Shown here piece after piece: positions 25,852-33,690 of a stretch of DNA of 64,000 nucleotides. The position numbers and the translations under genes are program-made. The notes beneath the pieces were generated by a model that was given only the letters and a program-made list of their open reading frames with translations, was not told the origin of the DNA and made no database searches. The stretch is from Rubricoccus marinus (GTDB lineage: Bacteria; Bacteroidota; Rhodothermia; Rhodothermales; Rubricoccaceae). The stretch lies in NCBI RefSeq assembly GCF_002257665.1, contig NZ_MQWB01000001.1:185151-249150 (forward strand), written 5' to 3'. The stretch's first letter is position 1. Each line of letters begins with the position of its first letter.

Positions 25852-26394
25852 TTAGAACAGCGACTGCTGGCGCGATTCCAGCGCGAGAAGCGCGCGCTTG
25901 CGGTGCAGCCCGCCCGCGTAGCCCGTCAGCGACCCGTCGGCGCCGATCACGCGGTGGCAGGGAACGACGATCGCCAGGGGGTTCTGCCCGTTCGCCGCGC
26001 CGACCGCCTGCGCCGCCAGAGGCTGCCCGAGGGCTTTCGCGAGGTCGCCGTAGGAGCGCGTCTCGCCGTGCGGGATCGCCCGAAGCTGGTCCCAGACCGC
26101 GCGCTGGAACGGCGTGGCGGGGACCCGCCCCACACGGCAGGCCTCTGGCGCCAGAGGCAGGTCGAAGGCCACGCGCTCGCCTGCGAAGTAGGCGCCGAGG
26201 TGAGCGCGGAGATTCCCAAACGCCGGGTCGTCCCGCCGGGCCTCTGGCGGGGGCGCAGCGTCAAAGGCGAGCGAGGTCAGCGCGGCGCCGTTCGAGAGCG
26301 CGAGGAGGTCGCCGAGATGGGTGGGGAGGAGGGCGTAGAGCACGGCGGCAATCTCGCGCGGCAGGTGGGGTGCCGCCAGAGGCCGGCATTGCAC
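25852..26394 (-). CDS. ogt: Methylated-DNA-protein-cysteine methyltransferase (Ogt/MGMT)
   Basis: 180 residues. Suicide repair enzyme that moves alkyl groups from O6-alkylguanine to its own cysteine. The C-terminal domain shows TPFQRAVWDQLRAIPHGETRSYGDLAKALG (helix-turn-helix with the arginine finger region), AANGQNPLAIVVPCHRVIGADGSLTGYAGGL with the active-site Cys in PCHRV, and KRALLALE at the end. The N-terminal domain is short and low in similarity, as usual. Cytoplasmic, single gene, between pilB and the ArsR regulator. Confidence 0.96.
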   Translation of the reverse strand: MQCRPLAAPHLPREIAAVLYALLPTHLGDLLALSNGAALTSLAFDAAPPPEARRDDPAFGNLRAHLGAYFAGERVAFDLPLAPEACRVGRVPATPFQRAVWDQLRAIPHGETRSYGDLAKALGQPLAAQAVGAANGQNPLAIVVPCHRVIGADGSLTGYAGGLHRKRALLALESRQQSLF

Positions 26395-26424
26395 GGAGCG
26401 GCTCGACCTGGTGAGTCCGCGACC

Positions 26425-26463
26425 GGCGTCACGAGATCGCCGCGCTCCGCTCGCGATGACACC
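26425..26463. repeat. Partial TCATCGCGAG repeat
   Basis: GGCGTCACGAGATCGCCGCG then CTCCGCTCGCGATGACACC: the right half of the 2205/2397 repeat, next to the ogt start. Confidence 0.7.
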
Positions 26464-26568
26464 GGTTGGGGAGGCGAAACAGGTGCGCCTCTGGCGCCAG
26501 GAGCTTGCGCGTTCGCCAGAGGCCGGCTTGCTTCCAGTCCCCAGTCCCCAGCGGTCCCCGCCAGAGGC

Positions 26569-26874
26569 CTAGTCCTGCGTGGCACGGAGGGAGCCGCAGA
26601 CGAGGAGGCAGAGGCCCGGCACGCTGGCGTCCGTGACGCGGTAGACCGCGTGCGAGCCGTTGCGGCGGGCGCCGACAAGGCCGCCCTCGGCCAGCTTGCG
26701 GAGGTGCTTGGACGTGTTCTGGTGGCTCTGCGCCGTCACGTCCGCGAGGTCCTGCACGCTGGCCTCGCCGCGCTCCAGGAGGACGTTGAGGAGGCGCAGC
26801 CGCACAGGGTCGCCCATGAGGCGGAAGCGCTCGGCGGCGCTTTCGAGGAGGGAGGCGGGCACGGGGGCGTCCAT
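26569..26874 (-). CDS. ArsR-family transcriptional regulator
   Basis: 101 residues from the ATG at 26874. Winged-helix: ESAAERFRLMGDPVRLRLLNVLLERGEASVQDLADVTAQSHQNTSKHLRKLAEGGLVGARRNGSHAVYRV, with recognition helix SQNTSKHLRKL-type. The C-terminal helix carries two cysteines four apart (LCLLVCGSL). ArsR proteins of the BigR/SqrR group sense sulfane sulfur or sulfide through cysteines. Divergent orientation to the YeeE-persulfide dioxygenase operon suggests it represses that operon. The repressor role is inferred from context. Confidence 0.88.
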   Translation of the reverse strand: MDAPVPASLLESAAERFRLMGDPVRLRLLNVLLERGEASVQDLADVTAQSHQNTSKHLRKLAEGGLVGARRNGSHAVYRVTDASVPGLCLLVCGSLRATQD

Positions 26875-27017
26875 GAGCGGGAGAATACTGCACGGCGCGC
26901 CCAGCGGCGCGCGCGGCGCCAGAGGCCTCTGGCGCGTGTGGCCTCTGGCGCGTGGGACGGTGGTACAACCGAGGAGGCGTGTCTTCTTCGCTCCTTTGCT
27001 GTTCAGATGGAACGATG

Positions 27018-27031
27018 CAACCGTGGGGTTG
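27018..27031. promoter_or_regulatory. Candidate operator of the sulfur operon
   Basis: Inverted repeat CAACC-GTGG-GGTTG, 28 bases before the YeeE start in the 184-bp gap that separates it from the divergent ArsR gene. A further CAACCCC lies at 27046. Position fits an ArsR operator; no other evidence. Confidence 0.3.
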
Positions 27032-27058
27032 TATGTTGGGCCAAGCAACCCCACCACC

Positions 27059-27634
27059 ATGCTCGCTGCCGTCTCCCCACTCCCGTGGTACGTCGCCGGT
27101 CCTCTGATCGGCCTCCTCGTGCCCATTTTGCTTCTCGTAGGAGGCCGAACCTTCGGTGTCTCCGCCAACCTCCGCCACGCCTGCGCGGCGATCCCGCTGC
27201 CGCAAGGGGCCAAGCCATCGTTCCTGCGCTACGACTGGCGTACAACCGGCGCGTGGAATCTCATCTTCGCGCTCGGCATCGGCGTCGGCGGCTTTGTCGG
27301 CCTCCGGCTGCTCTCCGACCCGAGCGCGCCTCTGGCGCTGGCGCCCGAGACCGCCGCGGCGCTTGCGGGCATGGGCATCACCGATCTGACGGGCTTCGTG
27401 CCGTCGCAGCTCATCTCGTGGAGCGCGCTCGCGACGCCCGCCGGCGCGCTGCTCGTGATCGGCGGCGGCTTCCTCGTGGGCTTCGGCGCGCGGTGGGCGG
27501 GTGGCTGCACGAGCGGCCACGCCATCACAGGCCTCGCCACGCTCCAAGTGCCGTCCCTCGTCGCCGTCGGCGGCTTCTTCGCCGGTGGCCTCCTCGTCGT
27601 CCACGTTCTCCTCCCGTTTCTCCTCGCACCATGA
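27059..27634 (+). CDS. YeeE/YedE family transporter, first half
   Basis: 191 residues from ATG 27059, with about five membrane helices. The signature GARWAGGCTSGHAITGLATLQVPSLVAV matches the GGCTSGH cysteine motif of YeeE/YedE thiosulfate or sulfur-compound uptake proteins. The family is often split into two genes, each with about half the helices; the second half follows with a 4-base ATGA overlap. Inner-membrane. It starts the sulfur operon, divergent from the ArsR regulator. Confidence 0.9.
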   Translation: MLAAVSPLPWYVAGPLIGLLVPILLLVGGRTFGVSANLRHACAAIPLPQGAKPSFLRYDWRTTGAWNLIFALGIGVGGFVGLRLLSDPSAPLALAPETAAALAGMGITDLTGFVPSQLISWSALATPAGALLVIGGGFLVGFGARWAGGCTSGHAITGLATLQVPSLVAVGGFFAGGLLVVHVLLPFLLAP

Positions 27635-28203
27635 CGCCCCCCGATCCCCGCTGGCGTCACGCCGACGCCCCCGACTCCGCCTCTGGCGGCGTCGCCACCC
27701 TCGCGCCAGAAGCCTGCACGGACACGCAGCAGGTGGACCACCGCCCCGGCGATCCCGCCTCTGGCGTGTCGTTCGGCGCCTTTCTCCTCTACGGCCTGCT
27801 CGGCGCCGCTTTCGGGCTCGTCCTCGTGCAGAGCCAGGTCGTCTCGTGGTTTCGCATCGTCGAGATGTTCCGCTTCGAGAGCTTCCACATGTACGGCGTG
27901 ATCGGCTCGGCCGTGGCGACCGCCGCGCTCGGCGTGTGGGCGATCCAGAAGCTTGGTCTCACGACGGCCTCTGGCGAGCCCATCCGCATCGCGCCAAAGG
28001 CGTGGGGCGATTCCCGCGTGCCCGGCGCCCGCTACTGGATGGGCGGGACCGTGTTCGGACTGGGCTGGGCGCTGCTCGGCGCGTGCCCCGGCCCGCTCGT
28101 CGCCCTCCTCGGCGGAGGCATCAGCGTGATGCTCGTCGCCCTCGTGGCGGCCCTTGCCGGGACGTGGAGCTACGCGCTGCTCCGCGACCGACTCCCCCAC
28201 TAG
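27631..28203 (+). CDS. YeeE/YedE family transporter, second half (DUF6691-like)
   Basis: 190 residues. The start overlaps the stop of the previous gene (ATGA). A soluble N-terminus of ~45 residues (PDPRWRHADAPDSASGG) is followed by four membrane helices. The conserved cysteine motif is WMGGTVFGLGWALLGACPGPLVALLGGG, the ACPGP block of the second YeeE half. Together with the first half it should form one channel for thiosulfate or related sulfur compounds. Confidence 0.88.
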   Translation: MTPPDPRWRHADAPDSASGGVATLAPEACTDTQQVDHRPGDPASGVSFGAFLLYGLLGAAFGLVLVQSQVVSWFRIVEMFRFESFHMYGVIGSAVATAALGVWAIQKLGLTTASGEPIRIAPKAWGDSRVPGARYWMGGTVFGLGWALLGACPGPLVALLGGGISVMLVALVAALAGTWSYALLRDRLPH

Positions 28204-28254
28204 TACACTGAATCCGACCGCGCGGCCTCTGGCGGCGCTCCGACCCCGACCGAC

Positions 28255-29703
28255 ATGCTGTTCCGACAGATCACCGATTCCAAGCTCGCGCAGTACGCCT
28301 ACCTCATCGGCTGCCAGCGCACCAAAGAGGCGCTCCTGATCGACCCCGAGCGCGACATCGACCGCTACCTCGCGATCGCGGCCGAGGAGGGCCTGACGAT
28401 CACGCACGTCGCCGAGACGCACATCCACGCCGACTTCCTCTCGGGCGCCAGAGGCCTCGCCGAGGCAACCGGCGCGCGGCTGTTCCTCTCCGCCGAGGGC
28501 GAGGAGGCGGGCTGGGGCTCGTTCTGGGCCAAGGACCGCGAGGACGTGACCTTTCTCCGCGACGGCGACACGTTCCGCGTCGGCAACATCGAGATCACCG
28601 CCGTGCATTCGCCCGGCCACACGCCGGAGCACCTGAGCTACCTCGTCACCGACCACGGCGGCGGCGCGTCCACGCCGATGGGGATCGCCTCTGGCGACTT
28701 CGTGTTCGTGGGCGACCTCGGTCGGCCGGACCTTTTGGAGAGCGCCGCCGGGCAGGCCGGCGCGCAGGACCCGGCGGCGCGCGCGCTCTACGACTCGGTC
28801 CAGCGCTTTCTCGATCTGGACGACGGGCTCCAGGTCTGGCCCGGCCACGGCGCGGGAAGCGCGTGCGGCAAGGCGCTCGGCGCGATTCCGCAGTCGACCG
28901 TCGGCTACGAGCGGGCCTACAACGGCTCTATCGACGCGGCCCGACGCGGACAAGAGGCCTTTGTGGACGCGATTCTGGACGCGCAGCCCGAGCCGCCGCT
29001 CTACTTCGGCCGCATGAAGCAGCAGAACCGCGACGGCGTCCCGCCTCTGGCGGCGCTGCCCACGCCGCGCGCGCTCTCGCCGCAAGAACTCGCGGACCTC
29101 GCGCCAGAGGCCGTCGTGATCGACACGCGCGCCGACCGCTCGGCGTTTATGGCCGCGCACCTGCCCGGCGCGCTATACAGCCCGCTCGGCAAGTCGTTCA
29201 ACACCGTTGTCGGCTCCTTCGTGACCGACCCCGCGACGCCGCTCGTGCTCGTCGCGCCAGAGGCCCGCATCGAGGAGGCCGTGCGCGATCTGGTCCGCAT
29301 CGGCTACGACAACGTGCAGGGCTACGCGACCTACGAAACGCTCCAGGCCGCGCTCGACGCCTCTGGCGGCGAGACGATCCCCGAGGTGACGTTCGAGGAC
29401 GTGGTGAGCCGCGCGCCAGAGGCCGCCGTGCTCGACGTGCGCCGGCTGGCCGAGTTCGGCGCAGGCCACGTGCCGGGCGCGACGAACATCGCGCACACGC
29501 GCCTGGCCGGGCGCTTGGGCGATGTCCCCGAGGGCTCGCCGCTCTACGTCCACTGCCAGAGCGGCGTCCGCGCCGCCGTCGCCGCCGCGTTCCTCGCCCG
29601 CGAAGGGCGCGACGTGCGCTACGTGGGCGACGGCTTCCCTCACTACCGCGAGATCGCCTCTGGCGCCGTCGAGACCGGCATGCCAGAGGCGCAGACCGCC
29701 TGA
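28255..29703 (+). CDS. Persulfide dioxygenase-like MBL protein fused to two rhodanese domains
   Basis: 482 residues. MBL domain (1-~245): ETHIHADFLSGARGLAEATGA holds the iron-binding HxHxD, HSPGHTPEHLSYL another His, GDLGRPDLLE the Asp, and VWPGHGAGSACGKALG the last His, as in CstB-type persulfide dioxygenases. Rhodanese 1 (~275-355) lacks the catalytic Cys (LVLVAPEARIEE). Rhodanese 2 (~375-470) keeps it in YVHCQSGVRAAVAAA. The enzyme likely oxidises persulfides to sulfite or thiosulfate in sulfide detoxification. Central gene of the sulfur operon, 51 bases after the YeeE pair. Confidence 0.92.
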   Translation: MLFRQITDSKLAQYAYLIGCQRTKEALLIDPERDIDRYLAIAAEEGLTITHVAETHIHADFLSGARGLAEATGARLFLSAEGEEAGWGSFWAKDREDVTFLRDGDTFRVGNIEITAVHSPGHTPEHLSYLVTDHGGGASTPMGIASGDFVFVGDLGRPDLLESAAGQAGAQDPAARALYDSVQRFLDLDDGLQVWPGHGAGSACGKALGAIPQSTVGYERAYNGSIDAARRGQEAFVDAILDAQPEPPLYFGRMKQQNRDGVPPLAALPTPRALSPQELADLAPEAVVIDTRADRSAFMAAHLPGALYSPLGKSFNTVVGSFVTDPATPLVLVAPEARIEEAVRDLVRIGYDNVQGYATYETLQAALDASGGETIPEVTFEDVVSRAPEAAVLDVRRLAEFGAGHVPGATNIAHTRLAGRLGDVPEGSPLYVHCQSGVRAAVAAAFLAREGRDVRYVGDGFPHYREIASGAVETGMPEAQTA

Positions 29704-29746
29704 TCCTACCACGCGCCAGAGGCCTCTGGCGCCATCCCCGACCCCG

Positions 29747-29977
29747 ATGAAAGACGCTTTCGTTCAGTTCATGGTCTCGCCCGCCGGCCGCGCCACGCGC
29801 GTCGCCGCTGGGCTGGGGCTCCTCGCGCTTGGCCTCTCGCGCCGACCCAAGCCGGGCGGCACGCTCACCGCCGCGCTTGCCCTCGTTCCGCTGGGCGCGG
29901 GCGCGTTCGACGTGTGCGCGCTCGGGCCGCTGCTGGGCGCTCCGCTGAGCGGCGCCGAGGCGCGGGCATCTCTCTAA
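29747..29977 (+). CDS. DUF2892-type small membrane protein
   Basis: 76 residues, two hydrophobic segments (VAAGLGLLALGLS and LTAALALVPLGAGAFDVCALGPLLG). The layout matches the YgaP-type DUF2892 module, which is often fused to or next to rhodaneses. One cysteine in the second helix region. It is a paralogue of the next gene and part of the sulfur operon. Confidence 0.75.
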   Translation: MKDAFVQFMVSPAGRATRVAAGLGLLALGLSRRPKPGGTLTAALALVPLGAGAFDVCALGPLLGAPLSGAEARASL

Positions 29978-30053
29978 CGCCCGAGGCCTCTGGCGGCCTG
30001 TGGCCTGTTCTGCGTCGGTTTGCTGTATAGAAGGGCCCCCCGCCTTTCCAACG

Positions 30054-30254
30054 ATGACCGACACGTTTCTCCGCTTTATGGGCTCCGACCGGGGCCGCCT
30101 TGCTCGCGTTGCCGCGGGCTCCAGTTTGTTCACGTGGGGCCTTACGGCCCTCGATACGTGGCCGGGCCGAATCGCCGCCCTCGCGGCGCTCGCGCCACTC
30201 CTTTCGGGCCTCAGCAACCGCTGCGTGCTCCCGCCGCCTTCCGACGCCCGCTAG
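30054..30254 (+). CDS. DUF2892-type small membrane protein, second copy
   Basis: 66 residues: MTDTFLRFMGSDRGRLARVAAGSSLFTWGL followed by LAALAPLLSGLSNRCVLPP. The start aligns with the previous gene (FVQFMVSPAGRATRVAAG), so the two are duplicates. It keeps the C-terminal NRCxLP cysteine typical of DUF2892. Membrane protein, sulfur operon. Confidence 0.75.
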   Translation: MTDTFLRFMGSDRGRLARVAAGSSLFTWGLTALDTWPGRIAALAALAPLLSGLSNRCVLPPPSDAR

Positions 30255-30344
30255 GGGCCGCGCTGCCGCCAGAGGCCTCTGGCGCGAGCATCGGAGGGAG
30301 GCTCAACCCCTGACGGGCACACGCTGCCCGTCCCGATTCTTTCC

Positions 30345-31520
30345 ATGCTCTACGCACTCCTCGGCGCCGTCGCCATCGGCCTCGTTCTCGGCCTCCTCGG
30401 CTCCGGCGGCTCCATCCTCGCCGTCCCGGTTCTCGTCTACCTCGCGGATCAGCCGGAGAAGGTCGCCATCGCGGAGAGCCTCGCGATCGTCGGCGCCATC
30501 GCGTCGGTCGGCGCGCTGACGTACGCGCGCCAGGGGCTCGTGGACTGGAAAAGTGTGCTGGGCTTCGGCGTGCCGGGCATTATCGGGACCTACGCGGGGG
30601 CGGCGCTCGCGGCGTACGTGCCGGGCGCGGCGCAGCTCGTGCTGTTCGGGATCGTGATGATCGGGGCTGCTGGCGCGATGCTGAAGGGCCGCGCCGGAAT
30701 GGAGGCGGGGCGCCAGAGGCGCGCGGCGTGGGTGGTGGCGCTGCTGGGCGCGGGCGTCGGCGTGATGACGGGCTTGGTCGGCGTCGGCGGCGGCTTCCTG
30801 ATCATCCCGGCGCTCGTGCTCCTCGTCGGGCTGGACATGCGCCTCGCGGTCGGCACGAGCCTCTCCATCATCGTGCTCAACAGCGCGACGGGTTTTTTGA
30901 AGTACCTCGACGTGCTCCAGGCCTCTGGCGGCGGCGTGGACTGGGGGCTCGTGGGGCTGTTCGCGGCCATCGGCATCGGCGGCTCGCTTGTCGGCGCGAA
31001 GATGAGCCAGCGCGTGCCGCAGAAGCAGCTGCGGCGCGGCTTCGCGGTCTTCCTCGTCTGCATGGGCCTCTTTATCCTCGTGCAGGAAGGCCCGCGCGTC
31101 TTCGAAGCCGAGGCGGCGCCTCTGGCGGAGACCGCGCAGGCACCCGCGCCAGAGGCCGCTACACTCGCAACGCCAGAGGCCGTCGCGCCAGAGGCCGACC
31201 CGATCCTCGGCTCGCTCTCGCCCGCCGAAACGGCGGCGTTTCTCGACGCCACGCCCCAGGCGCAACTCGTGGACGTGCGGACGGGCCTGGAGATCGCCGC
31301 CAGCGGCACGCTCCGGGGTGCGAGCACGATCGCGTACGGCCCCGGCTTCGCGGGCCGCGCGGCGTCGGCGCTGGACCCCTCGCGCCCGGTGGTGCTGTAC
31401 TGCGCCTCTGGCGCCCGCTCTGGCCGCGCGGCGCAGTCGCTTGCAGACGCCGGTTTTTCCGAGGTCTACAACGCCGGGGGATTCTCCTCGCTCGAAACCG
31501 CTGGTCTCCCCACGGAATAG
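30345..31520 (+). CDS. TSUP (TauE/SafE) sulfite exporter fused to a rhodanese
   Basis: 391 residues. Residues 1-~255 are a TSUP transporter with about eight helices in two repeats (GAVAIGLVLGLLGSGGSILAVPVLVYL; VALLGAGVGVMTGLVGVGGGFLIIPALVLLVGLDMRLAVGTSLSIIVLN), the second with the GVGGGFLIIP motif. An Ala/Pro/Glu linker with several iterated motifs leads to a rhodanese (~295-390) with active site VVLYCASGARSGRAAQSL. TSUP members export sulfite or related anions; with the upstream persulfide dioxygenase it would remove the sulfite product. The rhodanese faces the cytoplasm or periplasm depending on helix count. Confidence 0.9.
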   Translation: MLYALLGAVAIGLVLGLLGSGGSILAVPVLVYLADQPEKVAIAESLAIVGAIASVGALTYARQGLVDWKSVLGFGVPGIIGTYAGAALAAYVPGAAQLVLFGIVMIGAAGAMLKGRAGMEAGRQRRAAWVVALLGAGVGVMTGLVGVGGGFLIIPALVLLVGLDMRLAVGTSLSIIVLNSATGFLKYLDVLQASGGGVDWGLVGLFAAIGIGGSLVGAKMSQRVPQKQLRRGFAVFLVCMGLFILVQEGPRVFEAEAAPLAETAQAPAPEAATLATPEAVAPEADPILGSLSPAETAAFLDATPQAQLVDVRTGLEIAASGTLRGASTIAYGPGFAGRAASALDPSRPVVLYCASGARSGRAAQSLADAGFSEVYNAGGFSSLETAGLPTE

Positions 31521-31580
31521 GCTCTTTCCATCCAGGCCGCACCGGCCTCTGGCGCCCTGGCGCCGCATCCCCGCACTCCC

Positions 31581-31919
31581 ATGCCCAACTCCGTTTCCCG
31601 CCGCGATTTCCTCGCCCGCTTCGCCGCCGCTGGCGCCGTCGTGAGCGCCTCCGGTCTCCTCACCGCCTGCGGTGGGGGAGGCGCGCCCACCACGGCCGCC
31701 GCCTGCGAGGGCTACGCCTCGGTCGCGCCCGCGGACCTGCAGATCCGCCAGACGTTCCAGTACGTGGACCAGACGCCCAACGCGGCGCAGAACTGCGCGA
31801 ACTGCGCGTCCTACATCGCGCCTGCGGGCGAGGGCGCGTGCGGCGGCTGCAAGCTCTTCGCCGGGCCGGTCGTCGCGAACGGCTACTGCACCGGCTGGGC
31901 CGCGATGCCGGCGGCGTAA
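31581..31919 (+). CDS. High-potential iron-sulfur protein (HiPIP) with Tat signal
   Basis: 112 residues. A twin-arginine signal MPNSVSRRDFLARFAAAGAVVSAS is followed by a lipobox-like LLTACGG. The mature part has the HiPIP cysteine pattern: NCANC, ACGGCKLF, GYCTGW. HiPIPs are periplasmic one-electron carriers to cytochrome oxidase or photosynthetic reaction centres. Placed after the sulfite exporter, it could take electrons from a periplasmic sulfur-oxidising enzyme encoded elsewhere. Export route is clear; partner is unknown. Confidence 0.93.
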   Translation: MPNSVSRRDFLARFAAAGAVVSASGLLTACGGGGAPTTAAACEGYASVAPADLQIRQTFQYVDQTPNAAQNCANCASYIAPAGEGACGGCKLFAGPVVANGYCTGWAAMPAA

Positions 31920-31951
31920 TTGCGCCAGAGGACACCAGCCTCCCCGCCGGG

Positions 31952-32033
31952 TGCCATCGCGAGCGAAGCGCCGCGACCCGATGGCACCGAGCGCCCTCCG
32001 CCCTACTCGCCGCGTCGCTCTTCGCGATGACAC
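31952..32033. repeat. TCATCGCGAG-family repeat, variant
   Basis: Opens TGCCATCGCGAGCGAAGCG and closes CGTCGCTCTTCGCGATGACA, so the ends are again inverted. It separates HiPIP and thioredoxin genes. Confidence 0.7.
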
Positions 32034-32045
32034 TCGCCTAACCCG

Positions 32046-32360
32046 ATGCCCGACAAATTCCAGACCGCCGTACTCGACAAGAGCCACGAGAAACCCGTCC
32101 TCGTCGACTTCTGGGCGCCGTGGTGCGGCCCGTGCCGCGTGCTCGGGCCGACCATCGAGAAGCTGGCCCGCGAGAGCGGCGGCGCGTGGCGCCTCGTCAA
32201 GATCAACACCGACGCGCACCCGGCGCTGAGCCAGCGCTTCGAGATCCGCGGGATTCCCGCCGTCAAGCTGTTCGTCGATGGTGAGGTCGAAGCGGAGTTC
32301 ACGGGCGCGCTTCCCGAGCCCGAGATCCGCCGCTGGCTCAGCGCTCACCTTCCTTCCTAG
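32046..32360 (+). CDS. Thioredoxin
   Basis: 104 residues, standard thioredoxin length without signal peptide. Active site FWAPWCGPCRVLGP, and cis-Pro loop EIRGIPAVKLFVDGEV. Cytoplasmic disulfide reductant; in this operon it may reduce the rhodanese or persulfide enzymes. The following rhodanese gene starts 27 bases downstream, with a palindromic GCCTCTGGCGCCAGAGGC directly after the stop codon in between. Confidence 0.95.
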   Translation: MPDKFQTAVLDKSHEKPVLVDFWAPWCGPCRVLGPTIEKLARESGGAWRLVKINTDAHPALSQRFEIRGIPAVKLFVDGEVEAEFTGALPEPEIRRWLSAHLPS

Positions 32361-32387
32361 CCTCTGGCGCCAGAGGCGCCCCTCACG

Positions 32388-32732
32388 ATGTCCTTCCTCT
32401 CCCGCCTCATGGGCGGCTCCAGCAACGCCATGTCCCCCTCCGATTACGTCGCCGATCACGACGCCGACGCGCCGCTCCTCGATGTCCGCACGCCCGGCGA
32501 GTACGCCGGCGGCCACCTCAAAGGCTCCGTCAACGTGGACGTGATGGCGCCCGATTTCCAGCAGAAGATCGAGGCGATGAACCTGCCCGCCAGCGGCCCT
32601 GTCTACCTCTACTGCCGCTCCGGCAACCGCTCCGGGCAGGCCGCGAAGGCGCTCCAGCAGATGGGCCACGAGGGCGCGACCAACATCGGCGGGTTCGAGC
32701 CTCTGGCGAAGGCCGGCGCCGAGGTCGCGTGA
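32388..32732 (+). CDS. Single-domain rhodanese
   Basis: 114 residues. A rhodanese domain from SDYVADHDADAPLLDVRTPGEYAGGHLKGSVNVD to the active-site loop VYLYCRSGNRSGQAAKALQQMGH, with the catalytic Cys and the GNRS loop. Cytoplasmic sulfurtransferase, likely carrying sulfane sulfur among the operon enzymes. The next gene overlaps its stop. Confidence 0.93.
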   Translation: MSFLSRLMGGSSNAMSPSDYVADHDADAPLLDVRTPGEYAGGHLKGSVNVDVMAPDFQQKIEAMNLPASGPVYLYCRSGNRSGQAAKALQQMGHEGATNIGGFEPLAKAGAEVA

Positions 32733-33577
32733 TGGATCTAGGCGCTCTTCAGCTCACGCAGTCGGCGGCGGCGGTGGCGGTCCTCGCCGCGCTGCTGCTG
32801 GCGGAGAGCGCCCACCCGTTTTTCGACTTCTTCCGCCAGAGGCGGACGGAGCGGGGGCGGCACGCGCTCCGCAACCTCGCGCTCGGGCTCGCCAACGGCG
32901 CCCTCGTGGCCGTCGTCTTCGCGAGCCTCTGGGTGCTCGCGGCCGATGCGGCCTCCGCCAGAGGCTGGGGGCTCCTCAACCTCGTGCCTCTGGCGCCGTG
33001 GCTGCACGCCATGCTCGCGGTCCTGCTGCTCGACGTGTGGACGTACGCGTGGCACCGCGCCAATCACGTCGTCCCGTTCCTCTGGCGCTTTCACCGCGTG
33101 CACCACTCGGACGCGCACATGGACGTGACGACGGCGAGCCGCTTCCACACCGGCGAGATCGTGCTCTCGTCCGCGCTCCGCATCCCGCTACTCGTGCTTA
33201 TCGGCGCGACGGCGTGGGAGCTTGTGCTGTACGAGACGCTGATGTTCGCCGTCGTGCAGTTCCACCACGCCAACATCGGCGTCGGCCCGCGGCTGGACCG
33301 GGCGCTGCGCGCCGTCATCGTGACGCCGCACGTCCACAAGGTGCACCACTCGCGGGTGCAGCGCGAGACGGACTCCAACTACAGCGCGCTCTTCTCGTGG
33401 TGGGACCGGCTTTTCGGCTCGTTTCGCCTCCGCGAGAGGCCCGAGACCATCGACTTCGGCCTCAACCAGTTCCCGGGCGAGGAGTCCATGGGCTCGCTCC
33501 TGCGCATGCCTCTGGCGCCGCACTACGTGGAGGCGGAGGAGGCGCCCGAAGCCTCTGGCGAGGCGGCCGGGCTATGA
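32732..33577 (+). CDS. Sterol desaturase / fatty acid hydroxylase family membrane protein
   Basis: 281 residues. Start ATG overlaps the previous TGA (TGATG); an in-frame GTG lies one codon earlier. Membrane di-iron oxidase with the histidine clusters HRANH, HRVHHSDAHMD, HHANIGVG and HKVHHSRVQRETDSNY, which bind the two irons, and four hydrophobic segments. It hydroxylates or desaturates a lipid. Translational coupling to the rhodanese places it in the sulfur operon, but no functional link is evident. Confidence 0.9.
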   Translation: MDLGALQLTQSAAAVAVLAALLLAESAHPFFDFFRQRRTERGRHALRNLALGLANGALVAVVFASLWVLAADAASARGWGLLNLVPLAPWLHAMLAVLLLDVWTYAWHRANHVVPFLWRFHRVHHSDAHMDVTTASRFHTGEIVLSSALRIPLLVLIGATAWELVLYETLMFAVVQFHHANIGVGPRLDRALRAVIVTPHVHKVHHSRVQRETDSNYSALFSWWDRLFGSFRLRERPETIDFGLNQFPGEESMGSLLRMPLAPHYVEAEEAPEASGEAAGL

Positions 33578-33609
33578 ACACGCTCTGCTTGCGCTCTACC
33601 CCAATCGGC

Positions 33610-33690
33610 GTCATCGCGAGCGAACGCGCGGCGATCTCGTGACGCCGAGCACGGACCCACGAGATCTCCGCTCTGGCGCCCGCGATACTG
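33610..33690. repeat. TCATCGCGAG-family repeat, variant overlapping a start codon
   Basis: GTCATCGCGAGCGAACGCGC then GGCGATCTCGTGACGCCGAG, with CGAGATCTCCGC further on. The GTG used as start of the following ORF lies inside the repeat. Confidence 0.6.
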
